A stretch of 64,000 nucleotides of DNA. Source: G963667145 sp963667145 (GTDB lineage: Bacteria; Cloacimonadota; Cloacimonadia; G963667145). The first letter of the stretch is position 1. Every line of letters starts with the position of its first letter. Below the pieces are notes generated by a model. The model saw only the letters and a program-made list of their open reading frames with translations. It searched no databases and had not been told where the DNA came from. The stretch lies in contig OY762943.1 in NCBI GenBank assembly GCA_963667145.1, positions 744,001 to 808,000 on the forward strand, in the 5' to 3' direction. A program made the translations under genes and the position numbers. Positions 9,096-18,022 of this stretch are shown here, piece by piece.

Positions 9096-10185
9096 CTAAA
9101 AATGAATTTATCGTTTTTGCGACTTTTTCTATTTCTTCAGGCGTATGAAAATACGATAAAGGTAAACTCAGAGTTTGCTCATGAATTTTGGAGGCGATCG
9201 GAAAGTTTCCTTTAACTACTCCCTTTAGAGCTTTTTGGTCTGCTGGAGCAATCGGATAATGGATTCCAGTTAAAATTCCCTTGCTTTCCAAATATTTTTT
9301 CAATTCGTCTCTTCTTTTGTGTCTGATATTAAAAATATGATAAACATCTAAGAAATCTTCGTTTACATCAGGTTTGACAAAATCGTCTTTCAGAATATCA
9401 AAATAAATTCTCGCCAACTTTCTTTTATGCGAATTTATCTCATCCAAATATTGCAATTTTACAGACAAAAATCCTGCCTGAATTTCGTCCAAGCGGGAAT
9501 TGTAACCAACAATTTCATTCTCATATTTGACTTTGAAACCATAATTTCGGAGCATTCGCACATAGTCAGCTAATTCATCATCATTGGTAAGTATACCACC
9601 AGCATCACCCAAAGCACCAAGATTTTTAGTAGGATAAAAACTGAACGCTCCAAAATCACCAAAAGTTCCAGCTTTTTGCCCCTTGAATGTTGCACCGTGA
9701 GCTTGTGCACAATCTTCCACAATTCGCAAATCATACTTTTTAGCAATCTGCAAAATCTTATCCATTTGGCAAACTTTACCATAAAGATGAACAGGTAAAA
9801 TTGCACGCGTATTTTTAGTAATCGTTTCTTCAATTTTGCTTGGGTCTAAATTGCAAGTTCTCTCATCAGGTTCCACCAAAACAGGCACTAAATTAGCTTG
9901 CAAAATTGCTAAAATAGAGGCTATATAAGTGTTAGAAGGAACTATCACTTCGGAATTTTTCGGCAATTGTAAAGCTCGTAACGACAAAATCAAAGCATCT
10001 AAACCAGAAGCCACACCTATACAGTGCTTTGCATTATGATAAGCGGCAAACTCAGCTTCAAACTTTTCCAAATTTTTACCCAAAATGTACCAACCACTCT
10101 GTAAAGTTTGCTCAAAGGATTTGCGATATTTATTAAAAAAAGGCTGGTTTGATTTTGCTAAATTTTCATATTCAATCGTTTTCAT
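9088..10185 (-). CDS. DegT/DnrJ/EryC1 sugar aminotransferase (FdtB-like)
   Basis: A protein of 365 residues, fold type I PLP enzyme. The catalytic lysine is Lys187 in FSFYPTKNLGALGD, and the PLP-ring Asp is Asp158 in VEDCAQAHGA. It sits directly after an FdtA/QdtA-type 3,4-ketoisomerase gene. The pair would convert dTDP-4-keto-6-deoxyglucose to a dTDP-3-amino-3,6-dideoxyhexose (Fuc3N or Qui3N). RmlA and RmlB in the same operon supply that intermediate. No acetyltransferase of the FdtC/QdtC type is seen nearby, so N-acetylation is not supported. Two starts are possible (10194 and 10185); 10185 gives the usual N-terminus. It overlaps the ketoisomerase gene by 14 bases. Confidence 0.8.
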   Translation of the reverse strand: MKTIEYENLAKSNQPFFNKYRKSFEQTLQSGWYILGKNLEKFEAEFAAYHNAKHCIGVASGLDALILSLRALQLPKNSEVIVPSNTYIASILAILQANLVPVLVEPDERTCNLDPSKIEETITKNTRAILPVHLYGKVCQMDKILQIAKKYDLRIVEDCAQAHGATFKGQKAGTFGDFGAFSFYPTKNLGALGDAGGILTNDDELADYVRMLRNYGFKVKYENEIVGYNSRLDEIQAGFLSVKLQYLDEINSHKRKLARIYFDILKDDFVKPDVNEDFLDVYHIFNIRHKRRDELKKYLESKGILTGIHYPIAPADQKALKGVVKGNFPIASKIHEQTLSLPLSYFHTPEEIEKVAKTINSFLDA

Positions 10186-10540
10186 ATTTCTCATCTATAT
10201 AATCTTCTGCATCAAAATATTCAGAAGCAAATACCAAGAGTATTGCATTTTCGCTAAAATTATTCATAGTATGCCAATCTTCACAATTTAAAATTAGCCC
10301 CTTTGTGGGAGAATTTAAAAGAAAATTTTTCTTCTCTTCACCGTTATTTACGTAAATTTTACATTTCCCATTAAGACAAATTAAAGCCTGAATGTTTTTT
10401 TTGTGCCTATGCCCACCTCTATTAGAATTGACATTATAAATATAATAAATTCTTTTTATCTCAAAAGGAATTTTCTTTTCTATGACAGTTAAATTCCCTC
10501 TTTCGTCTGTGTGAGTAGGGAAATCTATCAAATATGCCAT
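10172..10540 (-). CDS. dTDP-4-keto-6-deoxyglucose 3,4-ketoisomerase, FdtA/QdtA-like cupin
   Basis: A small cupin of 122 residues. The metal or substrate histidines occur in RGGHRHKK, and the DERGNLTVIEK start and RIYYIYNV strand are typical of the FdtA/QdtA/WxcM family. It isomerises the keto group from C4 to C3 before transamination by the neighbouring DegT enzyme. Whether it yields the galacto (FdtA) or gluco (QdtA) product cannot be read from sequence by eye. The ATG shares one base with the TAA of the upstream gene (TAATG), indicating coupling. Confidence 0.75.
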   Translation of the reverse strand: MAYLIDFPTHTDERGNLTVIEKKIPFEIKRIYYIYNVNSNRGGHRHKKNIQALICLNGKCKIYVNNGEEKKNFLLNSPTKGLILNCEDWHTMNNFSENAILLVFASEYFDAEDYIDEKYEND

Positions 10541-11301
10541 TATATATGTCCCCTTTTGTTAAATTGCCAAAGTTTAATATATTTCATGTAAACATTAAAT
10601 GCCGAATTAATAGCAAGAATTAATCCTATTTTTCCATCTAAAAACCCAAATTTGAAAAAATACATTTTTATAAACTTCAACTTTGCATGAAGTAAAGCAA
10701 TAACTAAACCACCTTTCTTCCCTTTCTTTTGTAAAAAAATTGCTCCATTTTCACTATACAGGTTAATTTTATTTAAGTGCAAATTAAAGTCAGGATAACA
10801 TTTATGAACAATATGCTCTTTAATCTTTTTAGCTTTCAATTTTGTTTCCACATATTCGTGAGGGACAACTTCGTTCACAAAGTTCGCAATTTTCCGATTA
10901 AAAAAACGAGTAGGATAGTCTCCGCTCCAACAATAGCGAATAATTTTAGTAATATAAAAAGTTTCTCTTCTTATCCGATAAACCTCTTGCAAGTAACCTT
11001 CTGCCAAAATAGATAAAATTCTCTTCTTCAATTTTTCGCTAACAATTTCGTCTTGATCGAGATTTAAGATGTTGTCATATTTAGCGTTATCAACCCCAAA
11101 ACGATGAGCCTTACCAAATCCTAACCAACTTGTTTCAATAACTCTGCAATTGTCATATTTTTTGCATTCTTCTATCGAACCATCAATAGACCCAGAATCT
11201 ATCACCAAAATTTCGTCAGCCCATTCCACAGATTTCAACGCCTCAGCCAAAACAGGCATTCCGTTTTTCGTTAAAATTACTACAGACAATTTGTTATTCA
11301 T
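10540..11301 (-). CDS. GT2 glycosyltransferase, WaaE/KdtX-like
   Basis: A protein of 253 residues. GT-A motifs are VVILTKN at the N-terminus, DEILVIDSGS (DSGS) near residue 32-40, and LNLDQDE as the metal-binding acidic motif near residue 80. The order WADEILVIDSGSxDGS is characteristic of WaaE/KdtX LPS core beta-1,4-glucosyltransferase relatives. A hydrophobic amphipathic C-terminal half suggests membrane association. It is followed by the FdtA-like gene with a one-base overlap. Confidence 0.75.
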   Translation of the reverse strand: MNNKLSVVILTKNGMPVLAEALKSVEWADEILVIDSGSIDGSIEECKKYDNCRVIETSWLGFGKAHRFGVDNAKYDNILNLDQDEIVSEKLKKRILSILAEGYLQEVYRIRRETFYITKIIRYCWSGDYPTRFFNRKIANFVNEVVPHEYVETKLKAKKIKEHIVHKCYPDFNLHLNKINLYSENGAIFLQKKGKKGGLVIALLHAKLKFIKMYFFKFGFLDGKIGLILAINSAFNVYMKYIKLWQFNKRGHI

Positions 11302-11312
11302 TTATCAAACCA

Positions 11313-12311
11313 TTACCTTTTCTCTATAGTTTTAAGACAAGTTAACAATTTTTCAAAAACCAAATCAGCCGTAATCTTTTCCTTATTCTCATCAGTTATA
11401 TGCCAATGATTAGGAAAAACTCCTTGCAAACTCCAATTAGTCGTTTCCGTATAATCCATAAAAATTGCCAAAGACGGTGTCTTAGTTGTTTGGCTAAAAT
11501 GGTTAATCCCTCCGTCATTACATACAAGAATTTTGCTATATTCTAACAATGCTCCCGCTTGAGAAAAATCTGTAGGTGATGCCAATAAAATTTTCTTTTT
11601 TGATAGCTGTTGCACTTTTCTTACTAATTCTAATTCATTTGGTCCCCATAACAAAATAGGAATATAATCCATTTTTTCTATTAACAAATCACATAGTTTG
11701 GCGTAATTTTTCAGCGACCACATTTTGCGTGTAACAGGAGATCCTGGTGACAAAACAATTATTTTTTTACCGAGTAGATTTTCTTTTTCTATCCATTTTT
11801 TTATATACGCTCTGTCTTCGTCTTTGATAGAAAAAGACAAATCTATTTGTTTTGGTTCTTTTATGTCTAATGCTTTAAGTAAATCAAAACGCATCAAGGC
11901 CGAATATCGCTGTTCCCCTTCAAATCCGTGCAAATTATAAAATTTACTATAACGTGAATTAGCATATCCCAAACGATATTTTGCTTTACTAAACAAAGTA
12001 ATCTGTCCACCTGTAGTTCCTCTAGTTTGGTCAATCAATAAATCATATTTCTCTTTGCGAACTTTACGAAATAGCTTAATCCGCTCAATCAGATTTGCAA
12101 AACTATTTTTATTTTTAAATAGCACAAAATTGTCAATATTGGTATTCTCTTCCAACATTTTCTGACATGGAATACGTGTTAAAAAATCTATTTTTGCTTT
12201 AGGAAATTTTTCTCGCAAAAAAGGTAAGTATGCACTATTCAGCAAAGTATCTCCAAAACGAAACGGAGCAATAATAAGAATTTTATTTATTTCTTTGTAA
12301 AATTTTAGCAT
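11313..12311 (-). CDS. GT9 heptosyltransferase-family protein
   Basis: A protein of 332 residues from ATG 12311. This start places the IIAPFRFGDTLLN motif near residue 12, as in other GT9 proteins. The open frame continues upstream into the preceding gene, but that part is not family-like. The donor-site motifs are SPGSPVTRKMW and CNDGGINHFS; the His after Gly-Ile-Asn and the FMDYTE segment differ from the WaaF-like copy at 7016. It probably adds a heptose or other sugar to LPS core. It overlaps the end of the phosphoethanolamine transferase gene by 29 bases. Confidence 0.75.
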   Translation of the reverse strand: MLKFYKEINKILIIAPFRFGDTLLNSAYLPFLREKFPKAKIDFLTRIPCQKMLEENTNIDNFVLFKNKNSFANLIERIKLFRKVRKEKYDLLIDQTRGTTGGQITLFSKAKYRLGYANSRYSKFYNLHGFEGEQRYSALMRFDLLKALDIKEPKQIDLSFSIKDEDRAYIKKWIEKENLLGKKIIVLSPGSPVTRKMWSLKNYAKLCDLLIEKMDYIPILLWGPNELELVRKVQQLSKKKILLASPTDFSQAGALLEYSKILVCNDGGINHFSQTTKTPSLAIFMDYTETTNWSLQGVFPNHWHITDENKEKITADLVFEKLLTCLKTIEKR

Positions 12312-13932
12312 ATGAAAAATCAAAAACCTTTCTTTCACTTGTGTATTCATCCATATTAAAAATAGAAGCCATGCTATCAATTTTTCTGCTTCTAATTCCA
12401 GCAAGTTGTAATAAACTGTTTGATAAAGAAAATGTCGAATATGGCAAATTTATATTCTTTTTTAATTTTGACCATTTTTCATTGTCATTATTTATATAAT
12501 TTTCAGATCCCCAAACAAAAAAAGGAATTTCTACCATATTTTTCGTGGGGTTATCAGCATCACACCCTCTTATTAAACGACAATCATACACTTCCTGCCC
12601 ATGGTCAGAAAAGTAGCAAAAAACAGTTGGGGAATTTGAAGATATGCATGTTTTTAAAATTTCAGCGACTACATAGTCATTATAAAGTACACTATTATCA
12701 TATGCGTTTATATGAGTTTTATATTTGGTATCCAATATTTGCTTTTTCTCAGGTAAAGATTCATCAGTGAAAGTTGACCAAGACTTAGGATAACGCATTG
12801 AATATGTGAGATGTGAACCCAAAACATGCAAAAAAATAGCTTTTTTTTGGCAAGTATCTTGCAAAGCATTTTTCAATAAAGGCAATAATTCTTCATCAAA
12901 ATGAACTGATGACCTTTCCCTATCTGCATAATTAACATATTTTCTAACATCTGCCTGACTGGTAATTTGTTCCAAAACATTACCAGAAGTTGTAGCTGCA
13001 GTCTGATTTGAAAACCAAAATGTTTTAAAATTACAATTATTTAAAACATCAATTATGCTAACATAAGGCTTATCAAATTGTTTGTTTGTAAACATCAAAC
13101 TATTTTTGAGAGCTGGGACAGTATGTGTTGCACTACTTATAACATCGCAAAACTTTAAAAAATTTTCATCTTTCTTTAATAGTTCATTTATTTTCGGTGT
13201 AGTATTCCGTAAATAACCATAACAACTCATATGGTTTCTATTAGCAGCCTCACCAACTATAACAACTAAATTTATTTTATCAAATCTTGAATTCAAATTA
13301 CCCAAATCATACGTTATTTTTTCATAAGAGGGAATTTCTATTACTTTTTCTTCTCCAAAATATTTATTAAGAGACCACAGATTAAGACATAAATAATGAG
13401 AATTATAAAATTTCTTCCCTTTTGACAAAGAAACTATCAAAATTATTAAAGAAAAAATTGTAACTATATACGGGAAAATCATTTTTTTAGATAATTTTTT
13501 AGAATACCTTTTTACACTTTTAAAACAAATATATGGCAAAATCAATGAAAACAACCAACTACAAATTAGTTTAAAACTAAAAAAATCACTTGTAAATTCT
13601 TTAGCTTCCTTCCCTGTTGTCTCAAAAATTGCTTGAATAGCCCAAAATGAAATAAAATTTCTATAAAAAACTATATGCAATACATTAATTAAACTACTTA
13701 TAAATGCTAATATAAAAACAAAAATTATGTATAGCTTAGAAATTTTCCTAGAAAAAAAAAGAATTGGAGATAACAAAGCAATATCAATCAACAAAGCTCT
13801 TGCCATATCAGACAAGACGTAATCTCTAAAAATTAAAAAATATAATAACAATCCATTATATAAAGTCAAAGCAATCAAACAAACTGTATAATTAACATAA
13901 TCTTGTATTCTTTCTTCTGAAAATTCAATCAC
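12283..13932 (-). CDS. Phosphoethanolamine transferase (EptA/CptA-like)
   Basis: A protein of 549 residues with five hydrophobic segments in residues 12-175 and a periplasmic sulfatase-fold domain. Metal-binding Glu lies in VVIVGEAANRNHMS, followed by CYGYLRNTTP. The nucleophilic Thr lies in the SSATHTVPAL segment, and YFSDHGQE supplies the late Asp-His pair. The family transfers phosphoethanolamine from phosphatidylethanolamine to lipid A or LPS core heptose. The start is GTG at 13932, backed by an AGGTGA ribosome site. It is strongly AT-rich in codon choice, like its flanking LPS genes. Confidence 0.8.
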   Translation of the reverse strand: MIEFSEERIQDYVNYTVCLIALTLYNGLLLYFLIFRDYVLSDMARALLIDIALLSPILFFSRKISKLYIIFVFILAFISSLINVLHIVFYRNFISFWAIQAIFETTGKEAKEFTSDFFSFKLICSWLFSLILPYICFKSVKRYSKKLSKKMIFPYIVTIFSLIILIVSLSKGKKFYNSHYLCLNLWSLNKYFGEEKVIEIPSYEKITYDLGNLNSRFDKINLVVIVGEAANRNHMSCYGYLRNTTPKINELLKKDENFLKFCDVISSATHTVPALKNSLMFTNKQFDKPYVSIIDVLNNCNFKTFWFSNQTAATTSGNVLEQITSQADVRKYVNYADRERSSVHFDEELLPLLKNALQDTCQKKAIFLHVLGSHLTYSMRYPKSWSTFTDESLPEKKQILDTKYKTHINAYDNSVLYNDYVVAEILKTCISSNSPTVFCYFSDHGQEVYDCRLIRGCDADNPTKNMVEIPFFVWGSENYINNDNEKWSKLKKNINLPYSTFSLSNSLLQLAGIRSRKIDSMASIFNMDEYTSERKVFDFSYAKILQRNK

Positions 13933-13944
13933 ACTATCACCTAA

Positions 13945-14835
13945 CTAAAAATATAATTTTTTACTCTCTGCCAACTTCAACAAATACTGCCCGTAGCTAT
14001 TCTTACTCATCTGCTGACCAATTTCTATTAATTTTTCTCGCGAAATAAATCCTTGTCTATAAGCGATTTCTTCCAAGCAAGCAACTTTCAAGCCTTGGCG
14101 TTTCTCCAAAATTTCCATAAAAGTTGCAGCCTCAAGCAGACTTTGATGAGTCCCTGTATCCAGCCAAGCAAATCCCCTGCCCATCAATTCCAGTTTCAAT
14201 TCTTGTTTTTGCAAATAATAATCGATTACCGAGGTAATTTCTAACTCCCCACGCTCGGAGGGTTTAACATTTTCGGCAACTTCCGAAACACCTTTTGGGA
14301 AAAAATACAAGCCCACAACTGCATAATTGTTCGGTGGATTTTTCGGCTTTTCTTCAATGGACAAAACATTCAAATTTTCATCAAAATCAGCTATTCCATA
14401 GCGTTGAGGGTCTTCCACATAATAGCCAAAAATCGTAGCTTTGTTTTGATTTTCCAAATTATTTTTTGCGTTCTTGAGCAAACTAACCAAGTTGCTGCCA
14501 TAAAAAATATTATCGCCCAAAATGAGGCAAACGTCGTCATCGCCGATGAACTCTTTGCCCAAAATAAAAGCCTGTGCCAAACCGTCTGGACTTGGTTGCA
14601 CTTTGTAAGAAAATTCAACTCCAAAATCGGAACCGTCGCCCAACATTTGCTCAAACTTCGGCAAATCTTCAGGCGTCGAAATTATCAAAATTTCTCTAAT
14701 CCCAGCCAACATCAGCACGGAAATCGGATAATAAATCATTGGTTTATCATAAATCGGCAAAAGCTGTTTAGAAATCGATTTGGTGAGTGGATAAAGCCTC
14801 GTTCCGCTGCCACCGGCAAGTACTATTCCTTTCAT
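13945..14835 (-). CDS. rmlA: Glucose-1-phosphate thymidylyltransferase
   Basis: A protein of 296 residues with the RmlA signature LAGGSGTRLYPLT at the N-terminus, KQLLPIYDKPMIYYP next, and DNIFYG and EEKPKNP later. Length matches the usual 290-295. It makes dTDP-glucose for both dTDP-rhamnose and the amino-sugar branch. Its ATG overlaps the stop of the HEPN gene (ATGA), so its translation is coupled to a gene of unrelated type. The order on this strand is rmlC, rmlD, rmlB, MNT, HEPN, rmlA. Confidence 0.95.
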   Translation of the reverse strand: MKGIVLAGGSGTRLYPLTKSISKQLLPIYDKPMIYYPISVLMLAGIREILIISTPEDLPKFEQMLGDGSDFGVEFSYKVQPSPDGLAQAFILGKEFIGDDDVCLILGDNIFYGSNLVSLLKNAKNNLENQNKATIFGYYVEDPQRYGIADFDENLNVLSIEEKPKNPPNNYAVVGLYFFPKGVSEVAENVKPSERGELEITSVIDYYLQKQELKLELMGRGFAWLDTGTHQSLLEAATFMEILEKRQGLKVACLEEIAYRQGFISREKLIEIGQQMSKNSYGQYLLKLAESKKLYF

Positions 14836-15227
14836 TGTAAAACCTCTTTAATATATTTTAAAACCTTTTCAACCAAAAACAAAAATTTTTCAGGTTCGTC
14901 AATTTTTTCTAAAATTGCCCCATATCTTTCTTCCACAGCAAAAAACGACAAAAACTTTAGTTCATCTGTATCAAAAGGAAAAGCAACATTTATTTTTTCT
15001 AAATTAAATAGTAAAATTCCAATATCGTGAGTTTTTAGAATGTGGACATTTTTATAAGAGAGCAAAGCTTTCAGAGCTTTTTCCACACTTTGTTGAAGAT
15101 GAAAAAACACTATCCAAATGTCGAGTTTAGAATTACCTTTTTCAATTTCTCTGAAAACTAATTTTGCCGTTTCAAAATCGACAAAAGCCTTTTCCAACAA
15201 AATTATGAACTGCTTTTTGAATCCCAT
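14832..15227 (-). CDS. HEPN-domain protein of an MNT/HEPN pair
   Basis: A four-helix HEPN-type protein of 131 residues. The family core is seen in the FHLQQSVEKALKALL helix and the later KTHDIGILL segment. The Rx4-6H RNase motif of active HEPN toxins is not present anywhere in the sequence, so it may not be an RNase. It overlaps the nucleotidyltransferase partner gene upstream by 25 bases and rmlA downstream by 4. Paired MNT/HEPN proteins are toxin-antitoxin modules or nucleotidyltransferase complexes. Here the pair is embedded between rmlB and rmlA, which is unusual. Confidence 0.75.
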   Translation of the reverse strand: MGFKKQFIILLEKAFVDFETAKLVFREIEKGNSKLDIWIVFFHLQQSVEKALKALLSYKNVHILKTHDIGILLFNLEKINVAFPFDTDELKFLSFFAVEERYGAILEKIDEPEKFLFLVEKVLKYIKEVLQ

Positions 15228-15544
15228 ATTAGCAAACCCTTGTCATAAATTTCTTTGTAAACTGAGCCATTTTCATGACTATAAAAATCAAATTCCTGTT
15301 TGGTGGGAACCAGAATATCTTTTGGAATTTCAATCTCTTTTAATAATTCATAAATTTTCTTTTTTTCGTCCCATCTTGAGCTATAACTTTTTTCCACAAC
15401 GCACAAGTCCAAATCGCTATCAGATGTAGGATTCCCCCAAGCATAGCTTCCAAACAAATAAATTTTTTCAGGATTTATTTTAGAAAGTTTTTTCACAATT
15501 TTTTCTTTTAAAATTCCAATATCAAATTCCACAACTAATCTCAC
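15203..15544 (-). CDS. MNT-type nucleotidyltransferase, partner of HEPN protein
   Basis: A protein of 113 residues. The minimal nucleotidyltransferase site is complete: Gly32-Ser33 (FGSYAWG) and the Asp44/Asp46 pair in SDSDLD. In MntA/HepT-type systems the MNT protein AMPylates the HEPN toxin; here the HEPN partner lacks the usual RNase motif, so the target is open. The start is taken as GTG 15544, which shares one base with the rmlB stop (TAGTG). An internal GTG four codons later is possible. The gene is thus translated as part of the rml operon. Confidence 0.8.
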   Translation of the reverse strand: MRLVVEFDIGILKEKIVKKLSKINPEKIYLFGSYAWGNPTSDSDLDLCVVEKSYSSRWDEKKKIYELLKEIEIPKDILVPTKQEFDFYSHENGSVYKEIYDKGLLIWDSKSSS

Positions 15545-16593
15545 TAATTTTTATACATCTCGGCATAATATTTTTGATAGTCGCCACTGGTCACATTTTT
15601 CAGCCATTCCTCATTGGAAAGATACCAATCGACCGTCTTTTCCAAGCCTTCCTCAAATTGCAAAGACGGCTCCCAGCCGAGCTCATTTTTGAGTTTGGTG
15701 GAATCGATGGCATAACGCAAATCGTGACCTGCTCTGTCCGTTACATAAGTGATCAGCTTCGCACTTTCGCCCGTAGCTCTACCCAATTTTTTATCCATAA
15801 TCTTGCACAACAAATGAATTAAATCGATATTTTTCCACTCGTTAAATCCGCCTATATTGTAAGTCTCTCCTATTTTACCAGAGAAAAAAATCTTATCAAT
15901 CGCCACGGCATGGTCTTTAACGAAAAGCCAATCGCGAATATTTTCACCTTTTCCATAAACAGGCAAAGGCTTTTTATTTTTAATATTGTTGATGAAAAGT
16001 GGCAAAAGTTTTTCGGGAAATTGATTAGGTCCGTAATTATTGGAGCAATTGGAGACCACAATCGGTAATCCATAAGTGTTGGCATAAGCACGCACAAAAT
16101 GGTCGGAAGACGCTTTGGATGCCGAATATGGCGATTTGGGATCATAAGATGTATCCTCCAAAAAGAAGCCCGTTTCTCCTAGTGAGCCATAAACCTCGTC
16201 CGTGGAAACATGATAAAATAATTTGTTGCTAAAATCAGCTTTCCAACTCTCTTTCGCTTGTTGAAGCAAAACCAAAGTTCCCATAACATTAGTCCTTGCA
16301 AATTCAAAAGGATTGGTAATCGAACGATCAACATGCGATTCTGCCGCAAGATGAACAACTCCGTCAATTTTATGCTCGTCAAAAATATTTTTTATGGCAA
16401 GCTCATCACAAATATCAGCTTTGATAAAGATGTAGTTCTTTGCATTTTCAATGTCTTTCAAATTCTCTAAATTCCCAGCATAAGTAAGTTTATCGACATT
16501 CACGATTTTTTTCTCAGGGTACTTGTTTGCCAAAAGTCGCACCAAATGACTCCCGATAAATCCAGCACCACCAGTTACTAATATATTATTCAT
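15544..16593 (-). CDS. rmlB: dTDP-glucose 4,6-dehydratase
   Basis: A short-chain dehydrogenase-type enzyme of 349 residues. NAD binding is at VTGGAGFIGSH (residues 6-16). The active site has STDEVYGSLG and the Tyr-x3-Lys catalytic pair in PYSASKASSDH. It produces dTDP-4-keto-6-deoxyglucose, the branch point for rhamnose (RmlC, RmlD) and the 3-amino sugar (FdtA/B-like). ATG 16593 shares a base with the rmlD TGA (TGATG); a GTG one codon upstream is less likely. Confidence 0.95.
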   Translation of the reverse strand: MNNILVTGGAGFIGSHLVRLLANKYPEKKIVNVDKLTYAGNLENLKDIENAKNYIFIKADICDELAIKNIFDEHKIDGVVHLAAESHVDRSITNPFEFARTNVMGTLVLLQQAKESWKADFSNKLFYHVSTDEVYGSLGETGFFLEDTSYDPKSPYSASKASSDHFVRAYANTYGLPIVVSNCSNNYGPNQFPEKLLPLFINNIKNKKPLPVYGKGENIRDWLFVKDHAVAIDKIFFSGKIGETYNIGGFNEWKNIDLIHLLCKIMDKKLGRATGESAKLITYVTDRAGHDLRYAIDSTKLKNELGWEPSLQFEEGLEKTVDWYLSNEEWLKNVTSGDYQKYYAEMYKN

Positions 16594-17468
16594 CACTTCT
16601 CCAAATTATTCAATTTCTCTAAAAATTTCGTAGTTACATCTTGCCACGATGAAAATTTATAGCCAAGAATTTTTTCTGTTTCGCTTGTGTCCATCACCGA
16701 AAAAGTCGGTCTTTTGGCAGGCAAATTGAAAATCTCCTTTTTGACTTTTTCCACTTTTCCACTAAAACCAATTTTATCTAAAATAAATTTTGCCCATTCA
16801 TAGCGAGTGCAACTCGTATTGCAAAAATGGTATTTCCCGAATTTCTCCGATTCCAAAAGTTTCATCGTCCCAAGCACCACTTCTTCTGTGTAAGTCGGAG
16901 CAGAAGTCTCGTTCTCGGCAATCTTCAACTCTGGATTTTTGCTCCACGAAATCACTTTATTCACAAAATTGTTTCCGTAAATCCCAAACAACCACGAAAC
17001 CCTAATGATGTGAAATTCGTCCGCATTTTGCTCCACGGCAAGTTCACCAAAATATTTTGTCTTCCCGTAATTGGACACAGGATTTGGCTTATCGCTGATT
17101 TTGTAAGGCTTACTATTTTCACCATCAAAAACATAGTCGGTAGAATAATGTACCAGTTGACAAGCAAATTCTTTAGCTAATTTTGCCAAATTACCCACTG
17201 CCAAATTGTTGAGCAAATTCGCATTCTCAAAGTCTTCCTCTGCTATGTCCACAGCATTATAGGCAGCACAATTGATAATGTGAGTGAAATCACCTTGTTG
17301 CAAAATTTCTTTCACAGCTTGCTTATCACAAATGTTGACCACTTGATAATTCTTCTCTTCTTTTTGGATAAGGTCAATTCCCAGAAAAGCTATTTCATTA
17401 CCTTTGAAATAGTTGGCAAACTCTTTCCCCAACTGCCCTTGGGAGCCTACGAGTAAGATTTTTTTCAT
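16593..17468 (-). CDS. rmlD: dTDP-4-dehydrorhamnose reductase
   Basis: A protein of 291 residues, reduced-SDR fold. The NADPH-binding LVGSQGQLGKEF lies at the N-terminus, STDYVFDG in the middle, and the Tyr-x3-Lys pair is in VSNYGKTKYFGE. It performs the last step of dTDP-L-rhamnose synthesis. The ATG overlaps the rmlC stop by four bases (ATGA) and the rmlB start overlaps its own stop, so the genes are tightly coupled. Confidence 0.93.
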   Translation of the reverse strand: MKKILLVGSQGQLGKEFANYFKGNEIAFLGIDLIQKEEKNYQVVNICDKQAVKEILQQGDFTHIINCAAYNAVDIAEEDFENANLLNNLAVGNLAKLAKEFACQLVHYSTDYVFDGENSKPYKISDKPNPVSNYGKTKYFGELAVEQNADEFHIIRVSWLFGIYGNNFVNKVISWSKNPELKIAENETSAPTYTEEVVLGTMKLLESEKFGKYHFCNTSCTRYEWAKFILDKIGFSGKVEKVKKEIFNLPAKRPTFSVMDTSETEKILGYKFSSWQDVTTKFLEKLNNLEK

Positions 17469-18022
17469 AAGTTTTTCTTAAACTCCTGCAAACTTTGTAG
17501 CTTAGCATCCTTATCAGAAATAATCGGCTCTTTTATCCCGTACTTTTCAAACTCCCAATTTATCGCCAAATCTTTGTCGTTCCAAAAAATCCCATTGTCA
17601 TGCTCTGGAGAGTAATAATTGTCCACCTTATACTGAACTATCGCCTTTTCACTCAAAGTCAAAAAACTGTGAGCAAAGCCCTGAGGCAAAAAAAACTGGC
17701 TTTTGTTTTCTTCGGACAATTCTATCATTTTGTATTGCCCAAAAGTTGGAGAACTTGGTCGTAAGTCCACAGCGATGTCGATTATCTTGCCCAGAACACA
17801 ACGCACCAATTTGCTCTGAGCAAAAGGTTCCGTCTGGAAATGTAAACCTCTCAGCACCCCAAAACTTGAACAAGATTCGTTTTCCTGTACAAAACTAATT
17901 TTCCCAAGTGCTTTTTCAATCTCACTTTGCCGAAAACTCTCCATAAAATACCCACGAGAGTCAGTAAAAATTTTGGGAGTGAATAAAATTAAGCCTTTTA
18001 TATTAAATTTAATAAACTCCAT
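17465..18022 (-). CDS. rmlC: dTDP-4-dehydrorhamnose 3,5-epimerase
   Basis: A cupin epimerase of 185 residues. The sequence shows DSRGYFMESF, VQENESCSSFGVLRGLHFQ with the catalytic His in RGLHFQ, VDLRPSSPTFGQ, and LPQGFAHSFLTLS. Length agrees with the family. It epimerises C3 and C5 of the 4-keto sugar before RmlD reduction. The ATG follows immediately after the TAA of the upstream glycan gene. Confidence 0.95.
   Translation of the reverse strand: MEFIKFNIKGLILFTPKIFTDSRGYFMESFRQSEIEKALGKISFVQENESCSSFGVLRGLHFQTEPFAQSKLVRCVLGKIIDIAVDLRPSSPTFGQYKMIELSEENKSQFFLPQGFAHSFLTLSEKAIVQYKVDNYYSPEHDNGIFWNDKDLAINWEFEKYGIKEPIISDKDAKLQSLQEFKKNL

Noticed and set aside
14832..15227. HEPN protein as an active RNase toxin
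   Set aside because: No Rx4-6H motif can be found, so RNase activity is not claimed.
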